DNA of 64,000 nucleotides from Selaginella moellendorffii (GCF_000143415.4 NW_003314440.1:26226-90225); one strand, 5' to 3'; counted from the stretch's first letter, positions 30,221-42,727 are shown. Notes: generated by a model from the letters alone, not told the origin. Numbers and translations: made by a program.

Positions 30221-31083
30221 ATGGGGTACCCTCCTCTTCATGTTAGACCACCAGTATGCCAAAATTATGCCAAATACAATCTAACACCATTTTGTGTGTA
30301 TTTGGAGCAATGGTATATGGAGTTGAAGAGAGTAGAAAGGAAAATGCTCACAAGAAAAGGGAAGCTACAGAGGATGTTGCATGAGCCAAGGCTGAGACAC
30401 TACCCAAGGAAGACACTGTTTAGATGCTTGTCTAGAGCTGCTTTGACAAGATGTGGAAGGAAAGGGAGCGTGGAATTCGGAGACAACACCATGAAGATGC
30501 TGGCAAAGGCACCAGATCACAAGGCAAATGACAGCAAAGGATGGATACCTCACCCCACATACGTAAAGCAGGCTCTTCAAAGACACGCAAGGTTTCTCAC
30601 CCCAATGGTAAACCTGACGTTACCCATGGACAGCAGGGAAACGAGCAGGGGAAGAATGTGGTTACTAGGACTCCTCCCACCCATTCCGATGCCCCGGATT
30701 TTTCTTCAAGGGGTCCCTTGCACCGGCAATCTCCAACCATGCTTGGTTCCCAACCAGCCATGATTGGCAGAGGTGGCCAGCACCAATCTCCAGGAAACAA
30801 TTGACCCCACGGTCCCAACCGAACTGGCCAAGTGGCCGAGGGCATCAAACCACACCACGACCTCCTCCAGCAGCCCAACAATGCCAGCCAACTTAGAACC
30901 AGAAACCACCTTCACCTCCCAAAGGACAAGAGATGCAGCCCTCACAGCACCATAACAACACCCCACTCCACGAACAAACCTAACGCTATGGCTTGGGAAG
31001 AAACTTGCCTCCACAGCAACGCTGCACTCTCCAGTTATGGCAGTGCCTGTGGACAGAAAAGGCAAGGCAAAAGTTTTTGGTGA
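30221..31083 (+). pseudogene. unrecognised degraded coding-like region
   Basis: Overlapping frames are open here (30221-30763 in one frame; 30541-30804 and 30832-31083 in the frame that leads into the Penelope-like fragment). The latter is rich in Pro, Asn, His and Gln and may be the N-terminal part of the same retroelement protein, broken by TGA at 30802 and 31081. No domain is recognised. Confidence 0.3.
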
Positions 31084-31086
31084 CCT

Positions 31087-31497
31087 TTGATTGCCCCGCA
31101 TGAAGCTTTACTTCATTTTGCCGGCAATCAAAAAGTTTCCCAGCTGGAAAATCGAGTGGAGATTGGTGCTGTTCACAATCTGTCTTCTTGCATGTTGAGT
31201 GCCGCTGAAAAGCACCTCCTTGCTCTTGGGCTTTCATTCATTCCCAATCCAGTGCCTTTCACGGCCAAAAAGATTACGGAATGCTTAGATGACTTTCAAT
31301 GCTCAGTCCATCTTTGTCATTTGTTTAAGGACAGCAACAGTCTTATACCAGAGTTTCGGGTTCCCAACCCAAACTTTGATCCTCCCCCTGCTTCCTGGCA
31401 TGTGGAGTCACAAGTTGCTTGCATTCGAGAGCACCTTCTCCAGTGTCTTTTCTATTGTAAAAGACCTCGATCTTTTCTAAGAGGATGGACACATGAT
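31087..31497 (+). pseudogene. Penelope-like reverse-transcriptase N-terminal fragment
   Basis: The translation contains AVHNLSSCMLSAAEKHLLAL with GLSFIPNPVPFTAKKITECL and a following CSVHLCHLFKDSN. The order N-L-S-S, L-S-x-A-E-x-x-L-L, G-L-S-F-I-P, then a short segment before the RT palm, is the conserved N-terminal signature of Penelope-like elements. It is cut at 31498 by the gypsy element, whose target duplication ATGAT lies in this sequence. The RT palm is not found on the other side. I make the family call from pattern memory; a LINE or DIRS origin is possible. Confidence 0.4.
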
Positions 31498-31619
31498 TGT
31501 TAGGCACCAGGTCAGGATAAAAGAAAGGGCCCTACAATCAAGTGATCACCTCTTTAGCCAGTTGGCTTAAGGTGTAAGGGATAGGATCCTAACATTGGTA
31601 TCAGAGTAGGTTGGTTGCG

Positions 31620-33060
31620 ATGGCCGACCAAGCTAAACACTGAAATCCTATTGTCGATGGTGGTGCCAACGAAGCTACAGAGATTTGAACCATTCAAGAT
31701 GTGGTTCATGAGCTGTGAGCCCTTAATTGAAATCAACAAGAAATGCAAGACGAGATGCATGGTGTGATGGATACCATGCATGGGCATGTTGAGGCACTTG
31801 AGGCTGGATGGGGTAGCGCTCCAAGTAAGCCTTCTTTGGTAGATCAACTCAAGATTCCATCTAACCTTTTCCAGTGATGGTGGTATGAGTGTCTCGCTTG
31901 GCTAGCCAATGTGAAGAAGTTTTTGGCTGCTAGGGGAATTCCAGATGCAAAGGCTTTAGTGGCTATTCCAATGCTTTTGCATAATGCGGGTCTTCGATGG
32001 TGGAATTGGCTTGAGGAGTCTCATGTTGCAGATAAGAAACCACCAATGTCTACCATGGATGAGTTTGAGGCTGCTTTTTGTTTACGTTTTGCCCCTCATT
32101 ACGACGTGGAGAATGCTCGTACAGAACTTCGACATTTCTAGCAAGGGAAAATGACGCTCGAGGACTATATTGAGAAGCTTACTTGCTTGATTAGTCGTGT
32201 TCTAACGAAGGATCCAGATTAGAACAAATCCTACTTCATTGATGGCCTATATAGTGAGAACATGCGGCAACACTTGTGTCATTCTCAATTTATAAAGAGT
32301 TTGGAGGAGCTCTTTGATGCAGCTCATCGACTTGATAATGACAAGCACAAATCTTGCAAGCATTTGCGGAGTCCTTCTGTTGAGAATCGTCATAATGATT
32401 GCCATGGACACAAGGATGGGAACAAGCATCACAAGTTGAAGTCGGTGGTGACTACTTTGGATGCAAAAGGGTCCAAGAAGTAGAAGTTCTTTGTGAAGAA
32501 TTATAGACAGGGTTGTTATCATTGTAGCGAACTTGGACACTACAAGGCTGATTGTCTGCAGTTGAAGAACAAGTAGTAGGACAAGAAGAATGGCTAATCT
32601 TCTACTCATGGTAAGTTAGATACTAAAAAGTTGCAAACTTTGCACCGTGAGGATGACGAGAACGACCATTCCGGTCAGAGGAAGAGACTTTCGATCGTTG
32701 CTCGTCAGCTCAACTGTGTGTGGAACAAGATGGAGCTCGAGGATACTCGTGAATTAGCTTTAATGCTGGAGGGCATGTTCCGTGGCGATCCAATATGGAT
32801 TTTACTGGATAGTGGGAGCGATGACAACTTTGTTTCAGCAAAGTTTGTTGCGGAGCATGGCCTGGTCATACGCAAAGTTCCTACCTCTACTTAGCATTTC
32901 GATGCTTGTGTCGAGAGGCTGAAGTGTTGGTTGGCAAAACCACATTCGTGGAGACTTTTTATCTTGCAGATATCCATTGTATGGATCTCATTCTTGGGAT
33001 GCCATGGTTGGTGAAGGTGGATCCAGAGATAAAGTGGAGTATTAAGCGTGTCTCACTGGA
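31620..33060 (+). pseudogene. gag and protease of the short-LTR gypsy element
   Basis: Gag is recognisable from FLAARGIPDAKALVAIPMLL with GLRWWNWLEE (31920-32020), through ALCLRFAPHYDVENARTELR-like residues, to a CCHC knuckle CYHCSELGHYKADC (32515-32556). The protease motif ILLDSGSDDNFVSAKF follows at 32800-32850, with a later VDLILGMPWL-like stretch (CMDLILGMPWLVKVDPEIKW at about 32980-33040). In-frame stops occur at about 31640, 31725, 32139, 32219, 32480 and 32574. Confidence 0.8.
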
Positions 33061-33229
33061 GTATGGTGGCATTAAAGATGTGTGGTTTGGCGAAGGCGTT
33101 CAACCACCAGTTGTTATGCTCTTTGCTACATCTTTAAAATGGGTTTGTCATAATGGAAAAGCACTTTCGAGTTACTTGCTGTTTGTTTGTGACTTGGGGG
33201 ACCAAGGCACATGTGAGGGAGAAGCAGCA

Positions 33230-33710
33230 GTATGGGATGTACTTGACGGATGATGCATCTATCTCCAAGACAGCATTCAACACAAGCTTCGGACATTTTA
33301 AGTTTACAGTTATGCTGTTTGGTTTTACGAATGCACCTACCACATTTACTCAGTTGATGACGAAGGTATTTAGGCATTATCTTCATGAGTTTGTGGAGAT
33401 TTTCTTGGACGATATTCTTGTTTTTAGCAAGAATATGGAGGAGCATAAAGTGCATTTGTGCAAGGTTTTTTTGTTACTCCGAGACAATAAACTTTATGCG
33501 AAGAAGAGCAAATGTGAGTTTGCAAAGTCGGAGATGGAATATCTAGGCCGTATTGTGACATCTAAGGGTGTCAAGACAGATCCAAGGAAGGTGGCTGTGG
33601 TGGAAAACTGGCCTACACCAACTACAGTGGCTGAGTTGCGCAATTTTCTTGGTATGGCTAGTTACTATCGACGTTTCCAGCAATTTTTATTGGAGGAATA
33701 TGAAGATTGA
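33230..33710 (+). pseudogene. reverse transcriptase of the short-LTR gypsy element
   Basis: RT sequence runs from KTAFNTSFGHFKFTVMLFGF through the catalytic box VEIFLDDILVF to NFLGMASYYRRF. The catalytic box reads FLDD rather than the usual YIDD/YVDD. After position 33677 the sequence jumps straight to the end of the integrase zinc finger (YCKSCELCHWVK in another frame), so the RNase H region and the start of integrase were deleted. Confidence 0.85.
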
Positions 33711-34752
33711 TATCCTCAAGTATTGTAAATCATGCGAGCTCTGTCATTGGGTTAAAGTGCCATGGGAGAAGCTAGGGGGACTTTTGTAACCTTTACCTAT
33801 TCCTTAGAGCCGTTGGTGTAGTATCTCTATGGACTTCATCACTTATTTGCCACGAACATAGAGGAAAAAGGAGCAAGTATAGGTTATAGTGGATTGGTTG
33901 ATGAAGTATGTGTGGTTGTTGGCTCTTCGGAAGACTGTCACTACCTCAGACTTGGTTGCGGTTTATTTAGAGAAGGTTTTTCCTGATTTTGGTTTGCCAG
34001 AGGACATTATTAGTGATCGAGATTCAAAGTTCACTAGTGGATTTTGGAAAAGCTTTGCAAAGGCTATGCAAGTGACTTTGAAACTCTTGAGTGGAGATCA
34101 TCCTCAGATGGATGGGCAAACCAAGCATGTGAATCAGGTGGTGGAGGATATGCTATGTTGTAGCATTAGTCAAAGGCAAGGACAGTGGGATTTATATCTT
34201 CCGTTGGTGCAATTTGCTTATAACAATAGCTAACACATTGAAACCAAGCTAAGTCCTTACTTTGCCATGTTTGGAAGGCATCCTCAAACAGCGGTGGAGT
34301 TGGGATTGCATTTGAATAAGGATGTTCAAGATAAGCTTGATTCCAAGGCGACTGATCTGGCCACAAAACTTGATGAGATTCTAGTGGTGTGCAAATAGAA
34401 TTTACAAGCAACTCAGAATAGAGCGGAGAAATTTGCCAATGAGTATCGCCAATTCCAAGAATATAAGGTGGGTGATCTCGTCTTTGTGCGAGTGATCTTT
34501 CCGTCAAGTGATTGGTGGAACATTTTGGTGCCTTTACGGACAGGGAAGAGTGATAAACTTTCCCATCAATATGCTGGTCCATATGAAGTGTTGGAGCGCA
34601 TTGGTAAAGTGGCTTATCAGGTGCGGCTGCTAGTTGGGGTGAAAATTCATCCGATATTTTATGTCAACCAATTGAAATGTATACTATCTCGGAGTGATAG
34701 GCCTAATGCCTCCTTGATGTATACGGCTATGGAAGATGGATTAGGAGCTTGA
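33711..34752 (+). pseudogene. integrase of the short-LTR gypsy element
   Basis: Zinc-finger cysteines (SCELCHW, ~33730), the core with ISMDFITYL, VDWLMKYVWLLALRKTVTTS, GLPEDIISDRDSKFTSGFWK and GDHPQMDGQTKHVNQVVEDM (33820-34150), and the C-terminal GPY/F domain HQYAGPYEVLERIGKVAYQV (34565-34625). No chromodomain is seen before the 3' LTR. Stops at 34231 and 34396 and an expected S/T-to-K change in the Q-T-x-R-V-N motif are present. Confidence 0.8.
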
Positions 34753-34969
34753 GCAAGGTTCCCTAGAAAGGGTGATCACCAATACAACTCATCCTTGGGA
34801 CAAGGACTTTGTTGGGGGGAAAGAATTGTTAGGCACCAGCTTTGACCATGTGGTCAACGTTAGTCAAAGGGAGGCTCAAGGGTATATTAAAGCATGTTAC
34901 TCAACCTACCCTAGGGCTCTATAAATTTGTATATAAGCACACTTTATCCAAATCTTGCCTAACAATGAT

Positions 34970-37740
34970 CACAAGTCTCGCATGAACTAACTTTAATGCT
35001 AAAGAAGAAATCATGGTGCAACCCACAATATCCTTCGCAACATATCCATAGCCAAACTTCATAATGCCAAAACTAATGAAGAATATATTTGCATCAATCC
35101 AAAAGTTAAGCATATTAAAGTTATGCTTAACAAGTGATCATTTAATCGATCCTCCATTAATCCATTTATAGCAAGATGTAACTCATTGCATAATAAGCAT
35201 AAGAAGAATCATTAATGATCGATATATTCCCAACTCAAATCTAACAAAGATTCAAACTTTCCAATATTGATCACTAACTCTCCTTCTCATAAAGCTAGTA
35301 TAGTCCATGACTAAACCATTTTTCAAGGAAAAGCTCAAAGCTCAACCCTTACTAAATAATTTCGTTTAAAACATAACTAACTCAAACTTGCCACTCAATT
35401 CATTTGAATGTCAATATAATTGCTAACTAGTAAATGCATGAATGTTAATAATACAAAGCTACAACCAAATCATCAACACTATCTTCATCGAGACTAATAA
35501 AACTTAATATCAATTCTATGAGAGATATTTTATTTCACTTGCATTTCACCATCAACAATGTCAATAATAAAGCATCACTTCAATGCAATCAACACCAAAA
35601 CAAATCTAGAAAAAAGCAAGAGTGAATCATCACCCAACACTCCCTAGCAACTAAGCTAATTAAAGTCAAAAATACTTTATGAGTATCTGAGACTAATCCT
35701 TTAACAAAACTCAGTTATAGGTAACACTTCCTCAAGGAGTGAATCACCACATCCAAGATTCAATGAAATCCAACACTATAGATTAAACATAACTAAATGA
35801 TATCGACAGAGGTAGAGTCGACATGCCAACATGAAAAACCCATGTAAATCTAACGACATGATCCTTCGTAACACCATTCAGTAAAGCAAACCTATCACTA
35901 ATAAATTTTCATTGAGCGAGGCAAGTGTCAACAATCCTTAACGAAGTCTACAAGTAATCATTAGTCGCAAAGTAATTAACAATCACTCTTCAACTTGCCT
36001 TTCACAAGACCCAACATTAAAGTCATGCCTTTGAGTTATATACTTAGCCAATATGAACATAATACCCAAGTATGAGATAAAGGTTCATAGACAAGTATAA
36101 ACTAAATGACCACTTGAATCCAACTCAACTACAATAAACTCACTAAATACATTTAGCCATTAGTTCTGAGTATACCTTGAAGAGGCTAGCTATGTATGAT
36201 TAACACTCAGTTGAAACTAAAGTGAAAACCATTAGATGGACTCATATCAGTACACAACCTCCTCATAAATAAAATTATAGTATAGGTACTAACTTCTCAA
36301 CTTTAAACAACTAAGTTGGACATCACCATCCTCAGTCAAGGTGCAAGGCCACCAAGGCCAAGTCAAGATTAATGAGAGCTCACTACTCTCATAAAGTTTA
36401 ATGAAATGTAAGGTGCAATCTACCACTAATCATAATGCTATAAAAGAAAGGCACAAAAGTCACTTTTTTAGAAAAGTGCAATAGCCACTTTTCTACACCA
36501 ATTCCAGACTTTATCCAACTCAGTTGTGTTAGTCTCAAAAGTCAACATCCCTTTTGGGCCGCATCATACAAACTACGTACTAAAGTTTAAGTTAATCGAA
36601 GTCAAATCCAACCTCTTTACTAGTTTGTATTGGCTTATGAAAATGGAATGGTTTTCGAGCAAAGTGATAATAAATCAACCATTGGAAAAGTCTAAGAAAA
36701 TTTGTGGAAATTTTCTATCTTAGAAAAAAAATGACTCTCAATCCAAAAATGCAAACTTCCAAAACTCAACTAACTTCCTCCTACCAACAACTTCACATAG
36801 GTTCATCTCAACATAAATTCTCATAACCCAATAATATGCTTAAGCATCAAACATCTTTGCCCATACTTCTGACATCCAACACCAATATCCATAAAATAAA
36901 AAAATTAACATCTAAGGCTTGATCACAAAGACTATATTTTTAGATATTCACATTGCACTAACACTCTTCTTCAATCACCTTAATATAAAGCCAAAACACT
37001 AACAAAAAAAATGACATAGAAAATCAAGGTTTAAGGAGAATTCCTCATCACTCGAAATAATAATGCCACTTCCACTAACATAAGTGCTAGCGATGTCAAT
37101 GCCTCAATTACACACCTTTTCTATCCAACAATCTACTCCAAGTGCTAATAGATCATTCAACAAGCTATAACAAATGAATATTACAACCCTTTTCAACACC
37201 TAATGGGCAAACTCAAGGAAACAAAGGAACCAACTTAAGATTAGCATAATAGATCACCATTGAAAACCCAATCAAAGCTACTATAATACTATTTCATGCA
37301 AGTAGACTAGCTTCATTATCAACCACTTTGGGGTTGATCATCATTTAACTAAGAAACTTTGTAAACACATTGCTTATTATCACAAGGATATAATATAAAA
37401 TCACAATGATTTGATCATTAATTGAGCAACACCATGAGAAATGCCAATGTTATTACTTCAAAGGTTTATATAAATATCAAGTGCTAACTTGATTTGACAA
37501 AATGCAACATAAATGCCACACTCCACCAATAGAGATTTACAACACCCAACACCACTAACTTTTGTTTAAAACATAAATAAGCTCATGCCACTCTTTTTCT
37601 GACTAAACTCAAAACTAATCCAACACCAAGTTACTCAAGGAGCAACAGCAAGGTTCCCCAGAAAAGAATTAAGCATTGTAACCCAAGTCTTTTAATAGCA
37701 AGCCTAGACAAAATGGTATAGCATTTCATCACTATTCATC
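34970..37740. other. AT-rich, G-poor non-coding region
   Basis: No ORF over about 65 codons and no recognisable domain. The plus strand is strikingly low in G and rich in A, C and T over almost 3 kb, which is unlike the flanking elements. It may be the untranslated part of a large retroelement whose coding strand is the minus strand, but I cannot identify it. Confidence 0.4.
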
Positions 37741-38606
37741 TCATGATTCACCACTTGATTTGTTCTCTTGGGGCAACCTTGCTGATAGACTAGCTTCCAT
37801 CATATGTGATCCTCCCCATATCTCATGGGGCACCATACACCTCAGTCCAAATGCTTCAACCAATCCCTTAGGACCGTTTCTTGACTCCACTTGAGTCCTC
37901 CAGCATTTTAGACTTTGCTAATCCAACGACCTGCGAGGTCTTGGTCTTAGAGGTGCTAACTTGCTGGAATACAACTTCTTGTATTCAGGTCCTGCTCACA
38001 AGGACCATCTTTGCAAGTGTTCCTCCCACACTTGATTTGTTCTCTTGGGGCAACCTTTTGCCCCTTAGGACCACTTGTCCATGTGATGAGAATACCAACT
38101 CATCCTCTAAATACACCCCCAACTCTTTGGGTTGTTCCAGCATTTATTAGAGGTAGCCCCGGCTACCATTTCGAGGACTCGTGTCCTCATCCATACTTGA
38201 CCTCTCACGGTCATCCATTCCGGTTTCACCTTCATGAGCACCAGCCTCAACTATGTGAGGATAAACTTGTGACTCCTTTATTGTTTTTGGAGTCTCTATC
38301 TTCCCCGTGATCCCAACTATAGTTGTTTACCCCAACTACATTAGCCCGTTTGCTGAGTCAAACGCTCATCTGGATCACCTCCTCAACTCAATGAGGAAAA
38401 CCTTGCACTGTTCCCAAGATCCCAAAGTCGTTCCATTATTGGCCCCTTTTCTATCCACCACCTTGTCTACAAGTTCACACATGAACTGTAATGGAGAGCC
38501 ATGTCTTCCCAACCTGCTACTCCTCAAGGATAGGCCCACTTCTCGGACCTTCCGTTGCCAACACCAGTGGTGATATACTTGAGCACCAATAAAAGTCAGA
38601 CTAAGG
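37741..38606 (-). other. retroelement leader region (minus orientation)
   Basis: It lies downstream of the primer-binding site in minus orientation, so it would be the 5' leader of the element whose LTR is at 38626. A direct repeat, CTTGATTTGTTCTCTTGGGG, occurs at about 37754 and 38032. No gag is recognised. Confidence 0.4.
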
Positions 38607-38625
38607 AACAGCTCCGATACCAAAT
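38607..38625 (-). other. retrotransposon primer-binding site (minus)
   Basis: On the minus strand TTTGGTATCGGAGCTGTTCC follows directly after an LTR end TTAGTCGCTTACA. This is the initiator-Met tRNA type of primer site. Confidence 0.7.
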
Positions 38626-40070
38626 TGTAAGCGACTAAATTTTCCATTTTACTTTAGTCACTTAACCACACCTCCGACCACTTGGAGGAGTCTCATTCAC
38701 AACCTCCATAAGTCCAATCCAGGACTTAGGACTCGCTAGCCCCGAGAATGGCATCCATGCCACTCAACATTTGCACTTGGTCCGTGTGCTCCACGTGTCC
38801 GATCCCATGACCGACACTCAAAGGTACCACCGACATAGCAGCCCGTTACGCTAAGGCCATGCCCAATCACCTTTGCCACACTAGTAGTCCAATACCACTT
38901 GCATCACAGTCTTGGCTCTCCACGACTAGGCAAAACATCCATGAGTGGTCATCTCAGATCCACTCCTTAGCATCCTTAGGATGCCCACCGACAAGGGGAA
39001 TAGCCTTCCCCAATATCCCTCTGTCAGTCCCCACTAAGTCCCTTTCTGCCCCTGGCCGTGTTTGCCAACACGGCAACTGGATCGAGACCCACAGGCCCGA
39101 CCACTAAGTCCCACGGTCCTCTGGGACTTCCTCACCACACGACTGTGTCCTTGGTCACTACCCCAGAGGACTGCTCCTCTTCCTTTCCACAGTCTGGGCC
39201 TTTGGGACAACATTTCGGAACACCGTGGCCTTACGCGAGCCACTTGGGTACTCTCCTCGCCTTCTGCCCTTGGGTGCTCTAGCCATGGGCTTAGAGCGAG
39301 GTTTCGTTGAGCCACGCTTGGTATCCAAGTAGGTAGTGCCACCCACACTTGGACTGGGAGCATCGGCCAGTCGATCTCCCGAGGGAATTAGAGCCGGCTC
39401 TTGAACACTTCACCAAGCTACCCAGCTTGTCGGTCCGTATTCACTCTAGTCTTGGACTTCCCAGTGATCAGTTCATCACCCAACACTGGGTATGGCCTTC
39501 CTGGGCCAAACTGGTCCTTCCTGGGCCAAACTGGCCCTTCCTGGCCAAACTGGCTCCACTGGGCTCCAACCCCCACACTCTCCCTACTAAACTTTTGGAA
39601 CCCCCCGCAGCCCCCCCCCCCCTGGGGGACGATCGCTTTGGGCTTTCACCCAACTGCCTGTATTAGTATTCGGACTTGGACTCGGGCTCGAACTCGGACT
39701 CGGACTCGGTCTCGGTCCTGGTTTCGGACTCGGACTCGGTCTCGGTCTCGGCTTCGGCCTCGGTCTCGGTCTTGGGTCCATCTCGGACTCCATCTCGGAC
39801 TTCATCTCGGATCCATCTCGGACTCCATCTCGGACTCCATCTCGGGTCCATCACGGACTCCATCTCGGGTCCATCTCAGACTCCATATCGGACTCCATCT
39901 CGGACTCCATCTCGGACTCCATCTCGGACTCCGTCTCGGTCCATCTCGGACTCGATCTCGGGTCCATCTCGGGTCCACCTCGGACTCCACTTCGGACTCC
40001 AACTCGGACTCCACTTCGGACTCCACCTCGGACTCCATCTCGGGTCCTTCTCGGACACTACCATGTGTCA
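38626..40070 (-). repeat. LTR in minus orientation, left of chromovirus copy B
   Basis: In minus orientation its end (AAAATTTAGTCGCTTACA) resembles the end of the copy A and B LTRs. It carries the same LTR blocks inverted: the minisatellite at 39660-40060, the GGTGAAAGCCC block near 39650, the G-run (C-run at 39607-39621 on plus) and the TTCCAAAAGT block near 39595. The right limit is uncertain because the minisatellite grades into unrelated sequence. A duplicated GGTCCTTCCTGGGCCAAACT lies at 39503-39545. The long plus-strand frames over this region come from the repeat. Confidence 0.7.
39660..40060 (-). repeat. 12-bp LTR minisatellite, inverted array
   Basis: About 30 units of TCGGACTCCATC and variants on the plus strand, the reverse complement of the family seen at 4491-4760 and 43620-43915. 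Units at the left end are CTCGGACTCGGT-like, so unit types change along the array. Confidence 0.85.
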
Positions 40071-40310
40071 TGTGTTGGTCCTTTTGGGTCCCTTTTTGGA
40101 GCCTCGCTTATTGCTCGTTTTGTACTCATTCCTCGAGCCCTTCATTAGGAGTTCCACTCCCGCTCTCGACCTTTCAAGGCAGAGCTTTTGGCCCAAACGT
40201 GCTACACTCGTTTGGCTTTCGCTTCGGCCACTACCATGTGGCACCCTTCCGGCTCCACTTTGGGGCCTAGGGATTTTGTGTCTCACAGTGTTGAGGCGAT
40301 GGTTCGTCCC

Positions 40311-41530
40311 CTCTATTATTTGAACGAAAAAAAAATTGAGGAGCTCAAGTGCCAACTAAAGGAGTTGGTGGACAAAGGGTATATTAGGTTGAGCAAATCG
40401 CCATATGGGGCACTAATGTTATTTGTAAAAAAGAAAAATGGATCTATGCGCATGTGCATAGACTACCAGTTGCTCAACAAGTATACAAAGAAGAACAAGT
40501 ACCCTTTGCCAAAGATTGAGGACCTGTTCAATAGGTTGGGAAATGCAAAATACTTCTCGAGGATTGACATAAGGTCAGGATACTACCAGATTAGGGTAGC
40601 AAAGTAAGATGTCAAGAAGACAACCTGTTGAACAAGGTATGGGAGCTTTGAGTTTCTAGTGATGCCCTTTGGGCTATGCAATGCGCTGGCAATGTTTTCG
40701 GTGTTAATGAACCACATCTTTGTACCCTATCTGGATCACTTTGTGGTCGTCTATATTGACGACATCCTAATCTATAGCGAAACGCTAAAGGAGCATGCCG
40801 AACACTTGACGAAGGTGTTTGAGAAACTAAGGGAACACCAACTGTATGCTAAAGAGAGCAAATATGACTTTGCTCAACAAGAGGTAAAGTTTCTCGGGCA
40901 TGTGCTGAGCAAAGAGGGGCTCAAAGTGGACCCTAAGAAGGTCCAAGCGATTCAAGATTGGGAGCGACCATCGAATGTACATGAGTTAAGAGCATTTTTA
41001 GGGCTATACAACTACTACCGAAAGTTTATCAAACACTATTCGAAAGTAGCCCTGCCCTTAACAGACCAAACTGGAAAGGGAAGATGGTATGGACAACGGA
41101 ATGCGAGGCAGCATTTTTCCACCTCAAAGGGAAGTTGAGGAAAACTCCCGTGTTGGCATTACCAGACTTTGGTAAGGACTTTGAGGTAGAAATGGATGCT
41201 TCAGAATTTGCGTTGGGTGCATTTTTGAAACAAAACAACCATCCAGTAGCGTTCTTCTTAAAGAAGTTGGACAAGGCTCAAAGGAAGTGGCCTGCCTACA
41301 AGAAGGAATTGTTTACGGTGGTCAAGATGCTCAAGAAGTGGTGACACTACCTTGGGAGACACTTTAAGGTTTACATGGACAATGTGGCAACGACACACTT
41401 CTTGTCACAACCCGACCTAAGAGGGAAATAAGGTCGGTGGGCCAATGCTTTGGCTGAGTTTGATTGTGAGATTCTGTACAAGCCTGGGAAGAGCAACATC
41501 ATGGCAGATACGCTAAGTTGAAAAGTGAGC
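40311..41530 (+). pseudogene. RT and RNase H of copy B
   Basis: RT motifs: [55 protein letters not shown], then [13 protein letters not shown]-like sequence and [11 protein letters not shown]. RNase H: MDASEFALGAFLKQNNHPV, later KPGKSNIMADTLS. A stop at 40605-40607, a shift near 41085, and stops at 41342 and 41428 and near 41519 inactivate it. A Asp-to-Met/Asp context change in the first RNase H motif (EMDAS for ETDAS) is also visible. Confidence 0.85.
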
Positions 41531-42727
41531 TTGAAGTTGGCGATATCTAGTGCGACAACAACCTTTTGGGATGATGTGCAGACAGCATATGAAAATGATG
41601 GTCTAACACAAGAAGTGTTCCTGAGGAATCTAGAGGCACGGGAAGCTCACCAGAGAGGTGAGCTGCCAATGGAAGAGAAAACGGGCTATGTGGAACGCAA
41701 TGGACTCATCTATTACAAGCAAACAAGGGTGTATGTTCCAGAAAGGGAACTAAAGAAGGTAGCCTTAGAAGAGTGTCATGACGGACCTCTTGCGGGACAT
41801 GGCAGAGTGCCCAAGACGATGGGCTTACTCAAGAGGAAGTATCATTGGCCAGATATGGCTAAGGACGTCCAAGATTATGTAAAGACATGCCCAACATGTC
41901 AGCAGGTCAAAGCCATGACTAAGGCTAGTGGGGGCTTGTTACAAAGCATCCCAATTCCAGATCATCCGTGGAAATGTCTTATGATAGACTTCATCACGGG
42001 ACTCCCCCCAAGTGAGGGGTTCGATGCGATATTCGCGGTAGTGGACCGATTTTTGAACATGGCACATTTCATACCCACCACAACGGAAGTGGATGCGGAA
42101 AGTGTGGCGAAGCTGTTCTTCGAACAAGTGGTTCAAGTGCGAGGAAGGCCAGAAGAGATTATCTCATATTGAGATAAGATCTTCACCAGTAGATTCTAGA
42201 GAACTCTCCTAAAATAGTATCGCACCAAGTTGAAATTCAGCACAGCTTATCACCCATAGACAGGTATTGGGTATTAAGTCAAGTTGGATGGCACTAACAC
42301 TTATTGATAGACGAACAAACGGAAAGGGTGAATAGGCAGTTAGACGATTATTTGCGATGTTATGTCTCGAGAGACTAGACCGATTGAGTAAGTCATTTAG
42401 GACTTGCGGAAATGTGTTATAACAACTCACTACATTCGAGTATTGGGGTGAGTCCATAGGAAGTCATCAATGGGCGAGCTATTAAAGGTCCTGTGGAACT
42501 CAGCATGGCCGACTATCATGGAGAGTTACCCACAGTGGAGGCATTCACAGCGGAAAGACTCAACATTTGGAATCTAGTGAGGGATTCCTTGGAACGGGCT
42601 CAACAAAGGCAAACCAAGTACGCGAACTAGAAGCGCCGGGATGTAGAGTTCCAAGCTGGGGAGAAGGTGTGGTTGAACACCAAGAACCTTAGACTACCAA
42701 GTGGGATCAGCCGAAGTTGACCCAAAG
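41531..42727 (+). pseudogene. integrase of copy B
   Basis: The zinc finger is complete (ECHDGPLAGHGRVPKT ... TCPTCQQVKAMTK, 41777-41925), then the core MIDFITGLPPSEGFDAIFAV and FFEQVVQVRGRPEEI to a stop at 42170. The rest (about 42310-42630) is recognisable by alignment with copy A (TERVNRQLDDYLRCYV) but has several stops. Confidence 0.85.

Larger units (their letters stand above)
31498..34964 (+). mobile_element. short-LTR Ty3/gypsy element with 5-bp target duplication
   Basis: Bounded by 5' LTR 31498-31594 and 3' LTR 34827-34964, both with TGTTAGG...CCTAACA termini, and by the direct repeat ATGAT at 31493-31497 and 34965-34969. The primer-binding site TGGTATCAGAG (31596-31606) matches the initiator-Met tRNA type, and GGGGGGAAAGAA at about 34814-34825 is the polypurine tract. 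Coding domains are present but full of stops, and RNase H with the first half of integrase is deleted. The 3' LTR carries a TATA-like CTATAAATTTGTATATAA. Confidence 0.85.

Noticed and set aside
39401-40323. Long overlapping plus-strand ORFs of 289 and 215 codons rich in Ser, Arg, Asp and Thr
   Set aside because: They are produced by the 12-bp minisatellite, which is open in several frames on both strands; there is no domain and no start context.
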